From positions 1 through 6,154 of the forward strand of contig JANXZT010000279.1 of assembly GCA_025355395.1 (NCBI GenBank): a DNA stretch of 6,154 nucleotides, given 5' to 3'. This document shows, piece by piece, positions 4,794-6,154 of this stretch (the first letter of the stretch is position 1; each line of letters starts with the position of its first letter). The translations under genes were made by a program, and so were the position numbers. The notes under the pieces are model-generated. The model ran no database searches, was not told the DNA's origin, and saw only the letters and a program-made list of their open reading frames with translations. This DNA comes from Betaproteobacteria bacterium. Its GTDB lineage: Bacteria; Pseudomonadota; Gammaproteobacteria; Burkholderiales; Casimicrobiaceae.

Positions 4794-5501
4794 ATGACGA
4801 AAGTTGTGAGCGCAGTAGTGTTCGATGCATACGGCACGCTCTTCGATGTGTATTCCGTCACCGCCTTGGCCGAACGCCTTGCACCGGGGCAGGGTACGGC
4901 GTTGTCGCTGCACTGGCGAGCCAAGCAACTCGAATATAGCTGGCTCGTGAGTCTCATGGCCCCCTCGCCGGCCACCGGGGCCATTGCGGACTTTTCGATT
5001 GTCACGGCCCAGGCGCTCGATCACGCCGCGGCGACGCTCGGACTGAAACTCGAGGACAGCGAACGAAACGCGTTGCTCGACAGCTACCTGCACCTCGAAG
5101 CGTTCGCGGATGCTCCCGCCGCCCTCGCGGCGCTCGCGCCCCGTCCACGCTGGGTCCTGTCGAATGGATCGCAGGCGATGCTGACGCCACTCGTGGCACA
5201 AAGCCCGCTGGCGGGGGATCTCGATGGCGTGCTGAGCGTAGAAACGGCGGGCGTGTTCAAGCCAAGCCCTCGCGTCTACAAACTTGCCGTGGAGCGGTTG
5301 GGCCTCCCCACGTCGCGGATCGCGTTCGTTTCATCCAACGGCTGGGATGCCATCGGGGCTAAAGCCTTCGGGTTCACCACCTTCTGGGTCAATCGGACCG
5401 GCGCACCGGTCGATCGGCACGGCGCGCCGCCGGACCGGATCATCGCCTCGCTCGATCAACTCCCGGCCGCGGTCAAGGCGTGGGAGTCAACACCCCGTTA
5501 G
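4794..5501 (+). CDS. Haloacid dehalogenase, type II (L-2-haloacid dehalogenase; HAD superfamily)
   Basis: This 235-aa cytosolic enzyme is expected to hydrolyse L-2-haloacids to D-2-hydroxyacids through an aspartyl ester. All the characteristic residues of the L-2-HAD subfamily are visible: nucleophile D11 and T15 in VVFDAYGTLFDV, R42 in WRAKQLEYSWL (halide site), S123-N124 in VLSNGS, K156 in GVFKPSPRVYK, and S180, N182 and D185 in FVSSNGWDAIGA. Length and motif spacing match the well-studied family members. The start at ATG 4794 leaves seven residues before the hydrophobic strand leading to D11 and has a ribosome-binding site at 4781-4785. The gene begins 58 bp after the tRNA terminator, so it needs its own promoter; I see no strong one. 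Its last 15 bp overlap the convergent acetyltransferase gene. Subfamily assignment is firm, but the natural substrate may differ from haloacids. Confidence 0.93.
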   Translation: MTKVVSAVVFDAYGTLFDVYSVTALAERLAPGQGTALSLHWRAKQLEYSWLVSLMAPSPATGAIADFSIVTAQALDHAAATLGLKLEDSERNALLDSYLHLEAFADAPAALAALAPRPRWVLSNGSQAMLTPLVAQSPLAGDLDGVLSVETAGVFKPSPRVYKLAVERLGLPTSRIAFVSSNGWDAIGAKAFGFTTFWVNRTGAPVDRHGAPPDRIIASLDQLPAAVKAWESTPR

Positions 5502-6154
5502 CGCAACTGCTGCCGCCAAGACGAGCGCGGCGTCGACATCGGCGCGGGAACGCCGCGTCACGGCCATCTCGAGTGCGGCGTCGCGCGCTAAGGGCAGCAT
5601 GGCGCTCGGCACAGCGGGCGTAGTGTTTGCAAGCGACAACACCAGATGGGCATCGGCCCCGCCCGCCGCTACCACGATCTTCATGCCGCAGCGACGCGCA
5701 ATGTGCATCATCGCCGTATTCTCCGCAAGGCAGTACATGAACACTTTCGAAACATTGCAGTCCCGCACACGCGCGACGGCGCGAGAGAAGAGCGCGCTGC
5801 CGACACCGCGTCGACGATACCCTGGCAGGACCGAAATTCCGAGCTCGGCCTCGGCATCGCCCAGCGCAACGTGCGCCACGCCAATCAATCCGCCGTTGCC
5901 GTCATACAGGCCGAGAAGCGCGTCGCGCGAGAAGTCGATGCCCTGGACGTAATCAACAATGGCTCCAGTCGAAAGTGTCGAGCCGAACCGCAGACGCCGG
6001 TCATCTGCAACCAGCGCGACAAAATGCGCCGTCACCGCGTTGCGGTAGCCTGGTCGGCCTACGGGCGGTTGGGAACTCCACGGAGGGTGCGCGAGATGAG
6101 TGAGGAAGTCGTCAAAAAAGGGATCACCGGGCACATCGGCGGCTGGGTCAAGGG
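5487..6154 (-). CDS. GNAT-family N-acetyltransferase; N-terminus may extend past right edge
   Basis: The first in-window start is GTG 6134, which gives 215 aa. The frame stays open to position 6154 and no ribosome-binding site precedes that GTG, so the real start may lie outside the window. Numbered from the GTG, the GNAT fold is clear at residues 35-155: strands near FVALVADD and LLGLYDG, then AELGISVLPGYRRRGVGSAL (95-114). That stretch contains the acetyl-CoA pyrophosphate-binding R-R-x-G-x-G loop (108-112 area). It is followed by the helix and the motif B-like AENTAMMHIARRCGMKI (137-153). The acceptor substrate cannot be told. A C-terminal tail of about 50 residues, rich in alanine, follows the domain. 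The gene converges on the dehalogenase with a 15-bp overlap and a TGA stop at 5489-5487. An out-of-frame ATG at 6136 overlaps the GTG. Confidence 0.85.
   Translation of the reverse strand, partial: LDPAADVPGDPFFDDFLTHLAHPPWSSQPPVGRPGYRNAVTAHFVALVADDRRLRFGSTLSTGAIVDYVQGIDFSRDALLGLYDGNGGLIGVAHVALGDAEAELGISVLPGYRRRGVGSALFSRAVARVRDCNVSKVFMYCLAENTAMMHIARRCGMKIVVAAGGADAHLVLSLANTTPAVPSAMLPLARDAALEMAVTRRSRADVDAALVLAAAVALTGC

Noticed and set aside
4649..5005. Minus-strand open frame ending in GDTGIEPVTPAV
   Set aside because: Its C-terminus is the translation of the antisense of the tRNA-Val gene, a well-known false peptide in databases. The rest is antisense to the dehalogenase.

Overview
The window is about 6.2 kb of GC-rich DNA with dense, high-GC-third-position coding. 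It looks like a pseudomonad-phylum (Pseudomonadota) chromosome. A betaproteobacterial origin (Rhodocyclales or Burkholderiales type) is my best guess from protein style and from an IS5-type miniature element, but the sequence alone does not settle this.

The left two thirds (1-4365) is one minus-strand cluster. In transcription order it holds: a circularly permuted ATP-grasp protein (4365-2953); an alpha-E (DUF403) protein starting 22 bp later (2930-1959); an Anbu/proteasome-type N-terminal-threonine protease (1852-1124); and the first 268 codons of a long-type transglutaminase-like protein (806 to beyond the left edge). This set of families is the known Anbu-associated gene neighbourhood. It is predicted to make or attach, and then trim or hydrolyse, a peptide-like amide-bonded product; substrate and product are unknown. 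The short stand-alone transglutaminase often seen in such clusters is not present between these genes.

Between the protease and the transglutaminase lies a 230-bp non-coding element (813-1042). It has perfect 18-bp terminal inverted repeats, a TTAG target duplication and strong internal palindromes, so it is a MITE-like insertion of probable IS5-family origin. It ends 6 bp before the transglutaminase ATG, and its own terminal repeat places an AGAGG Shine-Dalgarno-like sequence at about the right distance.

The 252-bp divergent region (4366-4617) holds a near-perfect NtrC-type dyad (4506-4522), which suggests nitrogen control of the Anbu-type operon. It also holds a sigma70-like promoter for the rightward tRNA. 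A tRNA-Val(CAC) gene (4618-4692) is followed by a strong intrinsic terminator (4702-4735).

The right third has a plus-strand type II (L-2-)haloacid dehalogenase (4794-5501). It converges, with a 15-bp tail overlap, on a minus-strand GNAT acetyltransferase (5487 to the right edge), whose start may lie outside the window. These two genes show no clear functional tie to the Anbu cluster.
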